From an uncultured Thermomicrobiales bacterium (GTDB lineage: Bacteria; Chloroflexota; Chloroflexia; Thermomicrobiales; Thermomicrobiaceae): a DNA stretch of 30,834 nucleotides. The notes under the pieces are model-generated. The model saw only the letters and a program-made list of their open reading frames with translations. It made no database searches and was not told the origin of the DNA. Positions 24,801-30,834 of this stretch are shown piece after piece. The stretch is taken from assembly GCA_937891245.1 (NCBI GenBank), contig CALAGB010000479.1, positions 1 through 30,834 of the forward strand, read 5' to 3'. How positions within the stretch are numbered: position 1 is the first letter of the stretch; each line of letters begins with the position of its first letter. Both the position numbers and the translations under genes were made by a program.

Positions 24801-24950
24801 GACGGTGTCGCCGTCGAAGATAAGCCGCAGGGTTGCACGCAGGCGGTTGAGATCGATGGCAGGAACCTCGGCGCCCCGCTGATCGGCTTCACTGCCGGTT
24901 GACTCTTGGCGGTGAAACATCCGCTGCTGACTCGAATCGTTTGTATGCAC
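21900..24950 (-). CDS. Sigma-4-like / zinc-finger / transmembrane / beta-propeller fusion protein
   Basis: This 1016-residue protein has four parts. Residues about 36-150 resemble an ECF sigma factor, especially GALTLALHLGFGLPIETLAR followed by AIGAEALGNDLYQARVRL as a region-4-like helix-turn-helix. Residues 155-190 form an anti-sigma zinc finger (Cys155, His181, Cys185, Cys188: CGQF...HAQRCPAC). A single membrane helix spans about 230-253. The remaining 750 residues, outside the cell by topology, contain at least six SPDG-type motifs (ALSPDGTLIA, PSPDGTMITI, ISPDGARLIV, SPDRTTLLG, MSPDENTLAF, WSPDGRILAA), as in TolB/WD40-like propellers. It could be a membrane sensor with its own DNA- or polymerase-binding part. 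The start is GTG at 24950, with ATG at 24920 as an alternative. It is divergent from the M20 gene. Confidence 0.8.
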   Translation of the reverse strand: MHTNDSSQQRMFHRQESTGSEADQRGAEVPAIDLNRLRATLRLIFDGDTVDRIAVNLSSNSPERTLKQVASAVQWEWRLLKLRRRLRRGGEPDLDRPLDPRSGISARGALTLALHLGFGLPIETLARATAIGAEALGNDLYQARVRLVPGIKPACGQFISSIGRYRDGSLDIAARATLIQHAQRCPACRAALDRFQAVDAQLLDRIEQAQAALPPLTEPAKTHGVAGLRTPIALLAMLVLIIVIIGAGVYAIAGRRGNATEAASSGQQLSGWLVTADVAGNLLAFNLATGEQRRFDADTQPARPGFVPSSTALSPDGTLIANQVASAAQSQSQDLVIETTGAKKINTIRLSEPSIRFAGWLGNDTVLEISYPSQETGESADDYFTRAQTHAVLSGFNITTGHEQQLFTGAVSDVFPSPDGTMITIVSNSVQSNSGLRRMELRRIQAARVSDTVASVTDRVASDTIVSLSGLTSSVLIWAPDSSRVFMATIDTRSAATPTPAISASPAPVSPPATTIMSIARDGTIQPVPQPADATAAVPISISPDGARLIVQSIRTSGTGYQYRVSALSLSTNSYHAMTDWSPNAINSPIWSPDRTTLLGFERQPFLIPAIGSQFDINISVIRVVALPDDGGQFTAMTRMAGNIGSNFFAWLPENVLSAPPEQPLPIRLGQPRPVALAQADLGIATSAQVSRNDDYVNLHNATDQRPYIWDRTANVARALPLGTHDLSWFPHTSALIGVGTTDPGRATAPSRLVTYAPAFVVAPPDYDYRAYDPARIGFSLDKEYNTPLMSPDENTLAFYVFDTRDHSVTLWLAGYEAPAKSVAHWALPNDNKLSYGPIAGWLDSQTLLYAEPGNWQSGLPGEVQLKRLTLQDDGDVSIDTVDTLHPHGTERGIALDELAINQTSGEIAYRLRHFTKNSTNDGIIDTISIASAGKLSDALEISRGGSSSGLSWSPDGRILAATTPYALEFYSASGNALFGAAGLDFPNEPRWIDEHTVWFNESNDQGTKVMSVDLQ

Positions 24951-25084
24951 GCTTCTCTGGCATCGATGGATGGGATGATACCGCGTCTGTCACCGTCATG
25001 AGTGATTGGCGCACCGATTGACCGGTTCGGTTTAGAATGCGGGCACAATCGATTCGCGCGGTCGGTGGTGACCGTGCCGGTATG

Positions 25085-25090
25085 AAGGAG
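25085..25090 (+). promoter_or_regulatory. Shine-Dalgarno site fixing the M20 start
   Basis: AAGGAG ends six bases before the ATG at 25097. The ATG at 25082 overlaps the site and the ATG at 25091 directly abuts it, so both are too early. Confidence 0.65.
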
Positions 25091-25096
25091 ATGTCT

Positions 25097-26512
25097 ATGG
25101 CGAAGAATTGGGGCCCCGCCGACTGGATCGATGAGCGGCGCGAGCGTTTCATCGACATGTCGGACGATATCTGGGCGCATCCGCAGGTGGCGCTGGACGA
25201 AACATACGCCTGTGAGTTGCAGTCCGAATTCCTGGCGAAAGAAGGCTTCGACATCAAGTCGAACGTCGGTGGCATGCCGACCGCCTTCTACGCCGAGTGG
25301 GGCAGCGGCTCGCCGATCATCGGCTTTCTCGGCGAATACGATGCCCTGCCGAACCTCTCGCAGACGGCGACGACCGCGCAGGAACAGGTCGTTGCCGGTG
25401 GGCCAGGACATGGTTGCGGACATAACATGCTCGGCACCGCGTCGCTGGCGGCGGCGGTCGCGCTTAAAGCGTGGCTGGAGGAGAGCGGGAAGCCGGGCAC
25501 GGTGCGCTACTACGGCTGCCCGGCGGAAGAGACCGGCGCGGGTAAGGTCTTCATGGCGCGAGATGGCGTCTTTGACGATCTCGACGCGGCCATTACCTGG
25601 CACCCATGGGCAAGCAACACCGTTTCGGTCACCAGCAGTCTCGCCATCGACCACATCAAATTCCACTTTCATGGCCAGACGGCGCACGCGGCGGCGCATC
25701 CGGAGCATGGTCGTTCGGCGCTCGATGCCGTTGAGTTGATGAACGTTGGCGTCAACTACATGCGTGAGCACGTCATGGAGAAGGCACGCATTCACTACGT
25801 CATTACGAATGGCGGTGGCCAGCCGAACGTCGTGCCGGACGAAGCTGAGGTCTGGTATTACGTGCGCGCCCCTGAGCGCGATCAGGTCGATGAACTGGTA
25901 GCGCGCATCATCCGGATCGCCAACGGCGCCGCGATGATGACCGACACCGAATTGACGATCCACGATCACTACGGCATCCACAACATGCTGCCGAATCAGA
26001 CGTTGGCCGGCCGCATGTTCGAAGTACTCAGCGAGCTTGGCCCGATCGACTTCAATGACGAGGAGCGCGCCTTCGGCAAGGCGGTCGCCGGGGGCTATCC
26101 CGAAGGCGTGCGCCGGGCCGGCATTCGCGGCTCCGGGCTGCCTGAGAGCGCCTTTGATCAACCTCTACTGGCCGAGGTGATGGAACCGGGCGATCCGGGT
26201 AAGGTGATGTCCGGCTCAACGGACGTCTCGGAAGTGAGCTGGATTGCACCGACCGTCGAGGTGCATACCACCTGTCATCCGGCTGGCGTGCCGGGCCACA
26301 GTTGGGGCATCACGGCGACCGGCGGCATGTCGATCGGCCACAAAGGGATGCTGCACGCCGCCAAGGCGATGGCGGTAACCGCGGCCGAGCTGCACAACGA
26401 TCCTGATCTGCTCGTCCGTGCGCAGGCGGAACATCGCGAATCGATGGCCGGCAAGACCTACAAGCCGCCGATCCCCGAAGGCGCCGTCCCGCCACAGCCG
26501 GTTCTGTCGTAA
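25097..26512 (+). CDS. M20-family amidohydrolase, AbgB-like
   Basis: This 471-residue M20/M28 metallopeptidase-type hydrolase resembles p-aminobenzoyl-glutamate hydrolase subunit B. Metal and catalytic segments are GFLGEYDALP (Glu80, Asp82), GPGHGCGHNMLG (His105, Cys107, His109), CPAEETGAGKVFM (Glu144, Glu145) and TWHPW (His169). A dimerisation/lid domain follows (HFHGQTAHAAAHPEHGRSALDAVELMNVG). The substrate may be an N-acyl or aminobenzoyl amino acid, or another aryl amide. It has no signal peptide. The start is set by AAGGAG at 25085. A clean terminator follows 23 bases after the stop, so it is probably monocistronic. Confidence 0.92.
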   Translation: MAKNWGPADWIDERRERFIDMSDDIWAHPQVALDETYACELQSEFLAKEGFDIKSNVGGMPTAFYAEWGSGSPIIGFLGEYDALPNLSQTATTAQEQVVAGGPGHGCGHNMLGTASLAAAVALKAWLEESGKPGTVRYYGCPAEETGAGKVFMARDGVFDDLDAAITWHPWASNTVSVTSSLAIDHIKFHFHGQTAHAAAHPEHGRSALDAVELMNVGVNYMREHVMEKARIHYVITNGGGQPNVVPDEAEVWYYVRAPERDQVDELVARIIRIANGAAMMTDTELTIHDHYGIHNMLPNQTLAGRMFEVLSELGPIDFNDEERAFGKAVAGGYPEGVRRAGIRGSGLPESAFDQPLLAEVMEPGDPGKVMSGSTDVSEVSWIAPTVEVHTTCHPAGVPGHSWGITATGGMSIGHKGMLHAAKAMAVTAAELHNDPDLLVRAQAEHRESMAGKTYKPPIPEGAVPPQPVLS

Positions 26513-26534
26513 AGGGACGCGGCGAACACCTTCT

Positions 26535-26568
26535 GCCCCTCTCCGACTTCTGGGAGAGGGGCATTTTT
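26535..26568 (+). terminator. Intrinsic terminator of the M20 gene
   Basis: GCCCCTCTCC (26535-26544) and GGAGAGGGGC (26553-26562) form a perfect 10-bp stem with an eight-base loop, followed by ATTTTT (26563-26568). The stem is the same CCCCTCTCC...GGAGAGGGG motif as the dispersed repeat around 8940-8960. Confidence 0.88.
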
Positions 26569-26687
26569 GTGCCTGGCTCTGTCTCCTCAGCCGGGCATCA
26601 ATCTCGCTCACGCCAACGCACGCCAACGGGTGTAAAGCAGTTGACTGCCGCCTTCTGGAAGAGGCGTTACCGTAGATATCGGCGATC

Positions 26688-29600
26688 ATGGGAATCGGAA
26701 CCACCGCGGAGGGCGGTTCGTGTGCATTGCGCAGCTTACAAGAGAGCACATTGACAATCACGAATATTCCATGTACGGTGGTTACGTTATCTGTGGGTAA
26801 AGAAGTTTTGTTAAGGTCTTTCCCTTGCGGTGTTCCCTCCTGGGAAGAACGGGATCTCGTACAGGGCATCGCGACCCAATCCACGTCCCGCCCCTTGGAC
26901 ACGAGATCATTCGGTGCGAGTCGGAGATCTGAACCGGCATCCGTCCCCGCCAACGACGTTTCGTCGACGGGCGATGCGACGGCCAACGCGACGCAACCGC
27001 CTGGCGGATCAGGAGGTCAAACAACGGTCATAGCGGATCAAGCCGTGTCATGGCTGGAAAGGGAGGATGGCGAGCGCGTTCGCCTGAACTCCGTCGCGAC
27101 GGTCGGCCGGGCCGACAGCAACGACATACGTATCTCCAGCCAGATCGTGTCGCGCTATCACGCGATCCTGCGTGCGGTCGGAGGACGCTGGCTCGTTATT
27201 GACCTTGACAGTCTCAACGGAACACGTGTCAACGAGGTTACGATTCATTCGCCCCATACGCTTCGTCCGAACGATCGCGTTCAGTTTGGCGATACTCCCT
27301 TCATTTTCCGAACGAACAATGCGGATCGCGGCGAGCGGCCGCCGGGAATCGATTTCACGATCACGGTGTTCGCGACCGAACATTTTCGTCTGCTCTATCA
27401 GCCGGAATCATTTGCCCAGCAGCAGTGCCAGGCCGCCGGCCATCGGCTCGAACGCTATTACGCATTCGCCACCGAACGCCTCGGATTTGCCGGGTTGACC
27501 GGACCGATCGGCGTTTACCTCTTCGACCAACTGAGCGATACGAGCCAGCCAGGCATGATTCTCAATTCGGGCGGCCACGCCGATCCCGAACAGGCGCTTA
27601 TCTACGCGGTCTATCGTCCCGAATCGCCGGGAATCGTGCTGGAGCGCGACCTTCTACGGTTGCTCGAACGGACGGCGACGTCGGGTGCTGGCTGGCCCGA
27701 AGCGGTCGCGGACGGCGTCCACCGCTATATCCTCGGGCGAGTAGACGATGAAACGATGAGTGACGACGACGCGGCGCCGCTCGCTGAGCTGCTCGAGCGC
27801 GATGGGCTACCACCGCTGCGCGTGCTGTTGTCGGGTGGCGACGAATCGATCACTGTGGCCCCGCTGGCGATTTCGAATTTCCTCGCGTTTGTCGCCGAAA
27901 AACATGATGAGGCCGCGATCGGATCGTTCTGCCATCAACTCCCCGCTGTCGGCCCGGATGCGGCGGCGCGCGCCGCGACCGGACGATCACTCGCGCAGCT
28001 CGATAAAGCGTGGCGCCGGCAGATTCGGCGAGCCGGAATCAATGGCTTTCGAAGTTTCGTCCGCCTTCTGCTCCCATATCTTCGTCCGTACCGGCTGCGG
28101 GTCGTCGAGATCATGCTCTATGTCGCGCTCAGCAGCGCTTTCGGTATCGGGCTCGCAAAGGCGAACGGCTACCTGATCGATCGCGCGCTCGTCCCGCGGA
28201 ATGCGCACGCCTTTGTCGTCATCATCGTGGCAGTGATCACGGCGTTCATCGTGGTGACGCTTTCCTCTCTGCGCGAAACGTACGCCAAGGCATGGGTGTC
28301 GGAACGCGTCTTGAAGGACATGCGGCTCGCCATGTTCTCGAAGATCCAGGCACTGCACCCCGGCTATTTCGATCGGGTCAGCACCGGCGACTTGCTGACA
28401 CGCATCAATTCCGATCTGAGCATGGTTGAGTCTGCGCTGACGAACGGCGTAGTGGAATCGGCGCGTCTGACGCTGACGATGGCGCTCGCGCTCATCGCGA
28501 TCTTTCTGACGGACTGGAGACTCTCGTTCGTCGTCGTGATCGGTTTGCCACTTATCCTGCTCATCTCGCGCTTTCTCGGGCGACCGGTCGCTCGGGCAAG
28601 TCTGGAACGGCAACAGGAGGCGAGCGGCGTCACCAATCTCGCACAGGAAAATCTTGGCGCCCAGCCGGTCGTAAAACTCTTTGGCCTGGAACGACTGATG
28701 ACCGAGCGCTTTGCGTGCCAGCTCGACCGGTTGGTGCACAGTTCGATCCGGCTCAGCTTTCTCGGCGGTCTCTACGGGGTCGTTTCCAGCTTTGCCGCGA
28801 CGTTGATCGAGTTGATGGTACTCGGCGCAGGCGGCTACCTCGTGCTGCACGGCCACATCGAGGTCGGCGCGCTCTTCGCGTTCATCCTGTTGATTGGCCA
28901 GATCATCGCGCCGTTGCAGGGGTTGTCCGGCCTCATGCAGTTCGTACAGCAAGCGACTGGTTCGATGAAGCGAGTGCAGGAAGTCATCGGCGCGCGGCCT
29001 GCCATTCAGGACGCGCCGGACGCGGTCTCGCTTGGCCGGCTCACGCAAGGGATCACGCTCGAGCACGTCTCGTTCGGCTACGACGATGCGCGGAGGATTC
29101 TTGAAGACATCAACATCACGATCCCGGCACAGGCGAACGTCGCCATCGTGGGCGCCAGCGGTTCCGGCAAGAGCACGGTGCTCAACCTGCTGACCCGTTT
29201 CTATGATCCTGATCTCGGACGGGTTCGCTTCGATGGGCGTGATCTGCGTCAAACGCGCCTGGAGTCGCTGCGGGGCCAGATCGGTATGGTCTTTCAGGAG
29301 AGCGTGCTCTTCAACGACACGATCCGCGAGAACATTCGCATGGGCCGCCCGGATGCAGGCGATCAGGAAATCGAAGAAGCGGCCCGGGCTGCTGAAATCC
29401 ACGAATTCATCATGCAACAACCGGATGGCTACGACACGCTCGTCGGCGAGCGCGGTGGGCGCCTCTCCGGCGGGCAGCGTCAGCGGATAGCGATCGCCCG
29501 CGCCCTGGTGCGCGACCCGGCGCTTCTCTTGCTCGACGAGGCGACCAGCGCCCTCGACCCGGCCACCGAGGCTGCCATCAATGCGACGCTGCGACGTGTG

Positions 29601-30236
29601 GCGGCTGGTCGAACGACGATCAGCGTCACGCATCGGCTGGGGAGCGTCGTCCAGATGGACCAAATCTTCGTCCTGGCCAGTGGGCGGCTCGCCGAGCATG
29701 GGACGCATCGCGAGTTGCTCGCCCAGGGTGGCGTCTACGCCCAACTCTGGGAAGAGCAGCAAGGCGGCCTACCGGACCATTCGTACAGCACGGCCGCACG
29801 GAGCGAACAATTACTGCGTAAGATACCACTCTTCTCGGGATTGGATGACGCCTCGATTGGCTGGCTGGCGTCGACGCTTGAGCAGGAACGATTCGAACCC
29901 GGAGCATCGATCATCCAGCAAGGAGACACCGGTGACCGCCTCTATGTCATCAAAGACGGTGAAGTCGACATCCTGATCGATGACGGCGGCGGATCGGAAC
30001 GACGCCTCGCCCAACTCGGTGCGGGCGGCTACGTGGGAGAGATCGCCTTACTCAGAGACGTTCCGCGGACCGCCACGGTCCGTGCTCGCACCGCGGTCGA
30101 GACTTTCAGTCTCAGCCGGGCGAACTTCGAGGCGATGCTCGCGGTTTCCCCACTGATCCGAGAGGAGGTGAAGCAGACGCTGGAGCAGCGAGAGGAAGGC
30201 ATCCGTGAGCTGCTGCGCCTAAACGGCCCGCGTTGA
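26688..30236 (+). CDS. FHA / degenerate MA-like peptidase / ABC exporter / cNMP-binding fusion
   Basis: This giant 1182-residue protein has an FHA domain at about 120-210 (TVGRADSNDI, VSRYHAIL, SLNGTRVNE). Residues about 222-445 resemble a peptidase-MA (gluzincin) domain, but the zinc motif reads RDLLR (320-324) instead of HExxH and the distal Glu position is Asp, so it cannot bind zinc normally. An ABC exporter membrane domain (about 455-765) precedes a complete ATPase: Walker A GASGSGKST (822-830), LSGGQRQR (926-933), LLLLDEATSALD (946-957) and the H-loop THRL (981-984). The end (about 1042-1155) is a cyclic-nucleotide-binding domain with GEIALLRDVPRTATV. The start is unsure: ATG 26688 has no ribosome site and a promoter-like sequence lies inside it. 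GTG at 26793 or a later codon may be right; none would affect the FHA domain. Confidence 0.85.
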   Translation: MGIGTTAEGGSCALRSLQESTLTITNIPCTVVTLSVGKEVLLRSFPCGVPSWEERDLVQGIATQSTSRPLDTRSFGASRRSEPASVPANDVSSTGDATANATQPPGGSGGQTTVIADQAVSWLEREDGERVRLNSVATVGRADSNDIRISSQIVSRYHAILRAVGGRWLVIDLDSLNGTRVNEVTIHSPHTLRPNDRVQFGDTPFIFRTNNADRGERPPGIDFTITVFATEHFRLLYQPESFAQQQCQAAGHRLERYYAFATERLGFAGLTGPIGVYLFDQLSDTSQPGMILNSGGHADPEQALIYAVYRPESPGIVLERDLLRLLERTATSGAGWPEAVADGVHRYILGRVDDETMSDDDAAPLAELLERDGLPPLRVLLSGGDESITVAPLAISNFLAFVAEKHDEAAIGSFCHQLPAVGPDAAARAATGRSLAQLDKAWRRQIRRAGINGFRSFVRLLLPYLRPYRLRVVEIMLYVALSSAFGIGLAKANGYLIDRALVPRNAHAFVVIIVAVITAFIVVTLSSLRETYAKAWVSERVLKDMRLAMFSKIQALHPGYFDRVSTGDLLTRINSDLSMVESALTNGVVESARLTLTMALALIAIFLTDWRLSFVVVIGLPLILLISRFLGRPVARASLERQQEASGVTNLAQENLGAQPVVKLFGLERLMTERFACQLDRLVHSSIRLSFLGGLYGVVSSFAATLIELMVLGAGGYLVLHGHIEVGALFAFILLIGQIIAPLQGLSGLMQFVQQATGSMKRVQEVIGARPAIQDAPDAVSLGRLTQGITLEHVSFGYDDARRILEDINITIPAQANVAIVGASGSGKSTVLNLLTRFYDPDLGRVRFDGRDLRQTRLESLRGQIGMVFQESVLFNDTIRENIRMGRPDAGDQEIEEAARAAEIHEFIMQQPDGYDTLVGERGGRLSGGQRQRIAIARALVRDPALLLLDEATSALDPATEAAINATLRRVAAGRTTISVTHRLGSVVQMDQIFVLASGRLAEHGTHRELLAQGGVYAQLWEEQQGGLPDHSYSTAARSEQLLRKIPLFSGLDDASIGWLASTLEQERFEPGASIIQQGDTGDRLYVIKDGEVDILIDDGGGSERRLAQLGAGGYVGEIALLRDVPRTATVRARTAVETFSLSRANFEAMLAVSPLIREEVKQTLEQREEGIRELLRLNGPR
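26751..26779 (+). promoter_or_regulatory. Possible promoter upstream of the FHA-ABC exporter gene
   Basis: A perfect TTGACA (26751-26756) is followed after 17 bases by TACGGT (26774-26779), a weak -10 matching the first, second and last bases. The surrounding 90 bases are clearly more AT-rich than the neighbouring coding sequence. If used, transcription begins near 26786 and translation must begin downstream of the ATG at 26688. Confidence 0.4.
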
Positions 30237-30341
30237 TCGAGATGTAGGGGCGGACGCGTGTGCGATGGGCGGGCGCGGTTACCCGCGGAGGTCGTTGACC
30301 GGTCGCGGATCAATCGATGAAGCATGGTAGAGGAGTGTGAC

Positions 30342-30605
30342 ATGACAGAGCAAGACGCGCCCGAGGATGGCGCGAAAGTGACCGTCGTCGAGGTCCCGGA
30401 TGACAAAGCGCAAGCGGTGCTCGATTTTCTGGATACCCTGCAGTCCGAGGAGGACGACGTCACCGGCCACATGATCAATCGCGGCCTGGCCGGCGGTGTG
30501 GTCGGCGGTTTGGGGGCGATGCGGCACAATACGATGACCGCATGCTGGAAAACCCACCAAATGGGTGGCGAAACAGACTACAGCTGCAGTGACAGTGATA
30601 AGTAG
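30342..30605 (+). CDS. Small GG-motif protein 1, possible exported (RiPP/bacteriocin-type) precursor
   Basis: This 87-residue protein has an acidic start, a conserved helix KAQAVLDFLDTLQSEEDDV (22-40) and then GHMINRGLAGG (42-52), followed by VVGGLGAMRHNTMTACWKTH and a short Cys/Ser-rich end. Leader-like residues up to Gly51-Gly52 and a 35-residue tail with two cysteines (Cys68, Cys82), four threonines and three serines resemble a double-glycine precursor peptide. No family is recognised, and the function is inferred from layout. AGAGGAG lies six bases before the ATG at 30342. It starts 105 bases after the exporter stop on the same strand, and its paralog follows after 24 bases. Confidence 0.8.
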   Translation: MTEQDAPEDGAKVTVVEVPDDKAQAVLDFLDTLQSEEDDVTGHMINRGLAGGVVGGLGAMRHNTMTACWKTHQMGGETDYSCSDSDK

Positions 30606-30629
30606 TCGCTGCTGAAGAGAGGGATAAAC

Positions 30630-30834
30630 ATGAGCGAACGCGACACTCCTCCGGCACGATCCGAGGAGACTGAATCGTCGAACACAACGACTGTCGTCGC
30701 GATCCCACAGGCGCATACCCAGGCGGTGCTGGATTTTCTGGCCGGCCTGGAGCAAGACGGCGAAGACGTCAGCGGCCACATGATCAATCGCGGAATGGTT
30801 GGTGGTTTCGGACAGCTCTCGGCGGTGGCGAAAG
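30630..30834 (+). CDS. Small GG-motif protein 2, paralog of the preceding one, cut by window end
   Basis: The first 68 residues are visible. After a variable Ser/Thr/Glu-rich start it reads TVVAIPQAHTQAVLDFLAGL, then EDVSGHMINRGMVGG (Gly58-Gly59), closely matching protein 1 (TVVEVP..., QAVLDFL, DV.GHMINRG..GG). After the GG it continues FGQLSAVAK and differs. GAGAGGG lies six bases before the ATG at 30630. The gene continues past the window, so its tail, and any third copy or modifying enzyme, cannot be seen. Confidence 0.8.
   Translation, partial: MSERDTPPARSEETESSNTTTVVAIPQAHTQAVLDFLAGLEQDGEDVSGHMINRGMVGGFGQLSAVAK

Noticed and set aside
24785..26161. 458-codon minus-strand frame opposite the M20 gene
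   Set aside because: The M20 metal motifs are on the plus strand and the minus product has no recognisable fold.
27987..29762. 591-codon minus-strand frame opposite the ABC exporter
   Set aside because: The plus strand has Walker A, LSGGQ and Walker B in this stretch. The minus product is a charged, repeat-poor, implausible chain.
30029..30787. Several overlapping minus-strand frames under the two small GG-type genes
   Set aside because: The plus strand has two paralogous products with good ribosome sites. The minus frames do not resemble each other in a way that suggests selection apart from mirroring the duplication.

Overview
The window is about 31 kb of GC-rich bacterial chromosome with tightly packed genes. 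The gene mix suggests a member of Chloroflexota, most likely near class Thermomicrobia (Sphaerobacter-like). It includes a bifunctional-type Rel, an F420-type luciferase-like oxidoreductase, a CpXC zinc protein, GAF-rich NarL-type two-component genes, an Rsm22-type methyltransferase and dispersed CCCCTCTCC/GTAGGGGCA hairpin repeats. The placement rests on recognition of gene content, not on a search.

Layout. 1-2.8 kb: the 3' end of obg, converging on rel, a (p)ppGpp synthetase/hydrolase with a near-consensus promoter. 2.9-6.4 kb, plus strand: a luciferase-like oxidoreductase, a one-cysteine thioredoxin-fold protein, then a compact unit of a tail-anchored repeat protein, a YtxH-like membrane protein and an Rsm22-like methyltransferase. 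6.4-8.1 kb, minus strand: a ThDP-dependent enzyme. 8.5-10.2 kb: small uncharacterised proteins, including a CpXC protein. 10.3-12.2 kb: ribosomal protein L25, a MarR regulator and a VOC protein. 12.3-14.4 kb, minus strand: a nitrilase-superfamily amidase and a CaiB/BaiF CoA-transferase. 14.7-18.9 kb, minus strand: two overlapping histidine kinase genes and one LuxR-type response regulator. 19.1-21.7 kb, plus strand: two metallo-beta-lactamase-fold hydrolases and a Rad52/ERF-like protein. 21.9-24.95 kb, minus strand: a very large membrane protein with sigma-4-like, zinc-finger and beta-propeller parts. 25.1-26.5 kb: an M20 amidohydrolase. 26.7-30.8 kb: a giant FHA / degenerate-peptidase / ABC exporter / cNMP-binding fusion followed by two tandem paralogous small proteins, the second cut by the window end.

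Most of the window is housekeeping or general metabolism, with signal transduction in the middle. The most promising candidate for a new system is the right end. The exporter is followed by two short proteins that share a leader-like half ending in a GG motif, while what follows the GG differs. This is the arrangement expected of exported peptides (RiPP or bacteriocin type). The exporter carries a metallopeptidase-like domain whose zinc motif is destroyed, instead of a C39 leader peptidase.

Two other points stand out. The Rel protein lacks about 22 residues, the whole YQSLHT substrate loop of the synthetase site, in frame, with its hydrolase site intact. The first of the two overlapping histidine kinases has lost its acid next to the phosphoacceptor His, its N-box Asn and its G-box glycines, while its neighbour is intact. 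No tRNA, rRNA, CRISPR array, transposase or prophage gene was seen.
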